Shown here in pieces: positions 62,803-64,000 of a stretch of DNA of 64,000 bases. The stretch is from an uncultured Alteromonadaceae bacterium (GTDB taxonomy: Bacteria > Pseudomonadota > Gammaproteobacteria > Enterobacterales > Alteromonadaceae). Below the pieces are notes generated by a model. It did not search any database. It was not told the DNA's origin and saw only the letters and a program-made list of their open reading frames with translations. Location of the stretch: contig CANLWS010000015.1 in the NCBI GenBank assembly GCA_947494925.1, forward strand, positions 62,001-126,000, given 5' to 3'. The position numbers and the translations under genes were made by a program. Numbering within the stretch: the stretch's first letter is position 1; each line of letters opens with the position of its first letter.

Positions 62803-63231
62803 TTATTTTGGAATGTTCATCGCGGTTTTAACGTCGTCCAGACTAAACACCATGCCTGCACTTGCCCACCCGCCTTCGGGAATTTCGTCCATCAACAGCC
62901 AGTGATTAAGACGATCATCAAAGGTGCCGACGAAGTCGCTAACGATGTCATTAACGCGCTTTTCCATTTCTCTCCGACCAGACTGGTCGAGAGCACCTTG
63001 CGGTGTACTGACCTGAATAACAACAGGAGGTTTATCAATGATTTTTTTGCCGATATACAGGCTTCCTTTTGGCAATTCTTTAAAGTAAGTCCAGGCCAAA
63101 GATTGTGCTGCTGGATCATTGGGATTTGCATTTTCAGAGGCCAGCACGGCGTCTGTTATTTCCTGTACAAACTTGTTTTTTGTGGCTGTATCAAATGTAT
63201 CTTGCTGAGCTGTGATGCGGATGTGTGGCAT
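62803..63231 (-). CDS. Tautomerase superfamily protein
   Basis: A 142-residue protein with the tautomerase hallmark, Met followed by Pro (MPHIRI), giving the catalytic N-terminal proline after Met removal. The length fits a fused two-unit tautomerase or the cis-CaaD/MSAD-like group rather than a 62-residue 4-OT. It begins the minus-strand operon with SDR and hydrolase genes and faces the LysR regulator across a palindrome. A role in catabolism of an unsaturated or halogenated acid is possible but unproven. Confidence 0.82.
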   Translation of the reverse strand: MPHIRITAQQDTFDTATKNKFVQEITDAVLASENANPNDPAAQSLAWTYFKELPKGSLYIGKKIIDKPPVVIQVSTPQGALDQSGRREMEKRVNDIVSDFVGTFDDRLNHWLLMDEIPEGGWASAGMVFSLDDVKTAMNIPK

Positions 63232-63357
63232 TGTCTTTCTCCTATTTAAGTTGATTTAAGGTGATCTCCTTCAATGCAATCTGTTCGTGCTGTTGAAGAA
63301 TGACTGCATCTTAACCAGTGCAAATACACTCATAAATAGTTATTATTGAACTTGAAT

Positions 63358-63373
63358 TGTGCATTTATGCACA
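63358..63373. promoter_or_regulatory. LysR operator candidate (TGTGCATTTATGCACA)
   Basis: A near-perfect palindrome with 7-bp arms around TT, containing the T-N11-A form typical of LysR-family sites. It lies 52 bp before the LysR ATG and about 125 bp before the divergent tautomerase start, the usual place for autoregulation and divergent control. Confidence 0.6.
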
Positions 63374-63424
63374 TGCTAAATTATACTCAATCTTAATAGG
63401 TAAATTGATGGACAAGGGGCATAG

Positions 63425-64000
63425 ATGAATTGGGATGATTTACGTTTTTTTTTGGCCCTTGCCAGAAACAATTCAGTGAGTGGCGCTGGTAGAGAACTCA
63501 ATGTTAAACACACTACTGTTGCCCGCCGAATTGCCGCACTCGAAGAACAACTTGGTAGCCGTTTATTTGATCGGACTCCTGGAGGTTACTCACTGACCCA
63601 GGTGGGGGAAAATTTGATTCCTCATGCAATTGATATCGAAGAGCATGTTCATGATGCAGACCGCGAAGTGTTTGGCATGGATGCTCAGTTAAGCGGCCCA
63701 CTTAAACTGGCTTCTTCCTATGATTTATTGAGCCGGTTAATCACTCCGTATATACACAAATTCACAGACAAATACCCGGCAGTGGAACTGGAGCTGATTT
63801 CATCAACCGGCCTGGTTGATCTCGGTAGTCGCGAAGCGGATATTGCTTTACGTATCAGCCCAAAGCCACCAGAACATCTTATAGGTCGCAAAGTTGTCCC
63901 CCTGGGCCATGGTATTTATGGCAGCGAAACCTATCTGACTCAACAGCAGAAGAACCCAAATCTGATATTATGGTCACACGAACGGTCCTGCCCAGAATGG
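63425..64000 (+). CDS. LysR family transcriptional regulator (runs off right edge)
   Basis: A frame from ATG 63425 is open to the window end, giving 192 codons of a protein that should be about 300. The N-terminus is a LysR helix-turn-helix: WDDLRFFLALARNNSVSGAG, LNVKHTTVARRIAALEEQLGSRLFDR and GYSLTQVGE. A substrate-binding domain starts after ~90 (LSGPLKLASSYDLL). The start matches LysR proteins that begin near 1-5 residues before the HTH. It is divergent from the tautomerase-SDR-hydrolase operon, with the palindrome between. Effector unknown. Confidence 0.9.
   Translation, partial: MNWDDLRFFLALARNNSVSGAGRELNVKHTTVARRIAALEEQLGSRLFDRTPGGYSLTQVGENLIPHAIDIEEHVHDADREVFGMDAQLSGPLKLASSYDLLSRLITPYIHKFTDKYPAVELELISSTGLVDLGSREADIALRISPKPPEHLIGRKVVPLGHGIYGSETYLTQQQKNPNLILWSHERSCPEW

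Overview
The window reads as chromosomal DNA of a heterotrophic, probably marine gammaproteobacterium, most likely of the order Alteromonadales. This placement is inferred from gene content only: a GntR-controlled 2-methylcitrate cluster of the acnD/prpF type, glnK-amtB, a sigma-54 two-component system beside a MacAB-like exporter, a Cus efflux system, an ECF41 sigma factor, and many secreted or envelope proteins. I saw no tRNA, rRNA, CRISPR array, insertion sequence or integrase. Coding density is high, and both window edges cut genes: a CtlX-like hydrolase on the left and a LysR regulator on the right.

Layout. 1-0.7 kb: divergent CtlX-like hydrolase and Lrp/AsnC regulator around a palindrome. 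0.7-7.4 kb: propionate catabolism operon gntR-prpB-prpC-acnD-prpF on the minus strand, behind a sigma-70-like promoter flanked by two TGTCGACA palindromes. 7.5-8.9 kb: a small STAS-like protein and a formate/nitrite-family channel. 9-15.4 kb: copper/silver efflux (CopL-like protein, CusC, CusB with fused CusF-like domain, CusA with the methionine triad). 15.5-22.1 kb: assorted metabolic genes (flavin reductase-like, periplasmic binding protein, PhyH dioxygenase, MoeB/ThiF, acyl-CoA ligase without an ordinary start codon, MDR dehydrogenase). 22.1-27.8 kb: a chaperone-usher-like surface-fibre locus with two DUF4402-type subunits, a PapD-like chaperone and a 1085-residue usher-like barrel carrying Cna-B-like and SPOR-like C-terminal domains. 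27.8-29.4 kb: glnK-amtB. 29.7-34.4 kb: Acg-type nitroreductase, tandem GST-N protein, SRPBCC protein and an octaheme cytochrome with TPRs. 34.4-36.6 kb: TetR regulator divergent from a GST-cupin operon. 36.7-43.1 kb: unknown protein, animal-type heme peroxidase, S9 peptidase, diheme cytochrome-rhodanese fusion. 43.2-50.7 kb: HlyD/ATPase/permease exporter followed by a sigma-54 response regulator and histidine kinase, with a clear -24/-12 promoter ahead of the exporter. 51-55.2 kb: GGDEF-EAL protein, CMD-ECF41 pair with an ECF41-type promoter, SnoaL-like protein. 55.8-61.1 kb: CotH-like lipoprotein, VTC-type polyphosphate polymerase, DUF4956 membrane protein and OprO/P-like porin. 61.3-64 kb: tautomerase-SDR-hydrolase operon divergent from a LysR regulator.

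The most interesting loci are (i) the CotH/VTC/DUF4956/porin module, which looks like an envelope phosphate or polyphosphate system; (ii) the usher-like protein fused to SPOR-like domains, which suggests a fibre assembled at peptidoglycan-defined sites; and (iii) the sigma-54 exporter/two-component unit, whose promoter architecture suggests positive autoregulation. Regulatory sites found by eye support regulator-target links in several places: GntR-prp, TetR-GST, LysR-tautomerase, ECF41-CMD and NtrC-type regulator-exporter.
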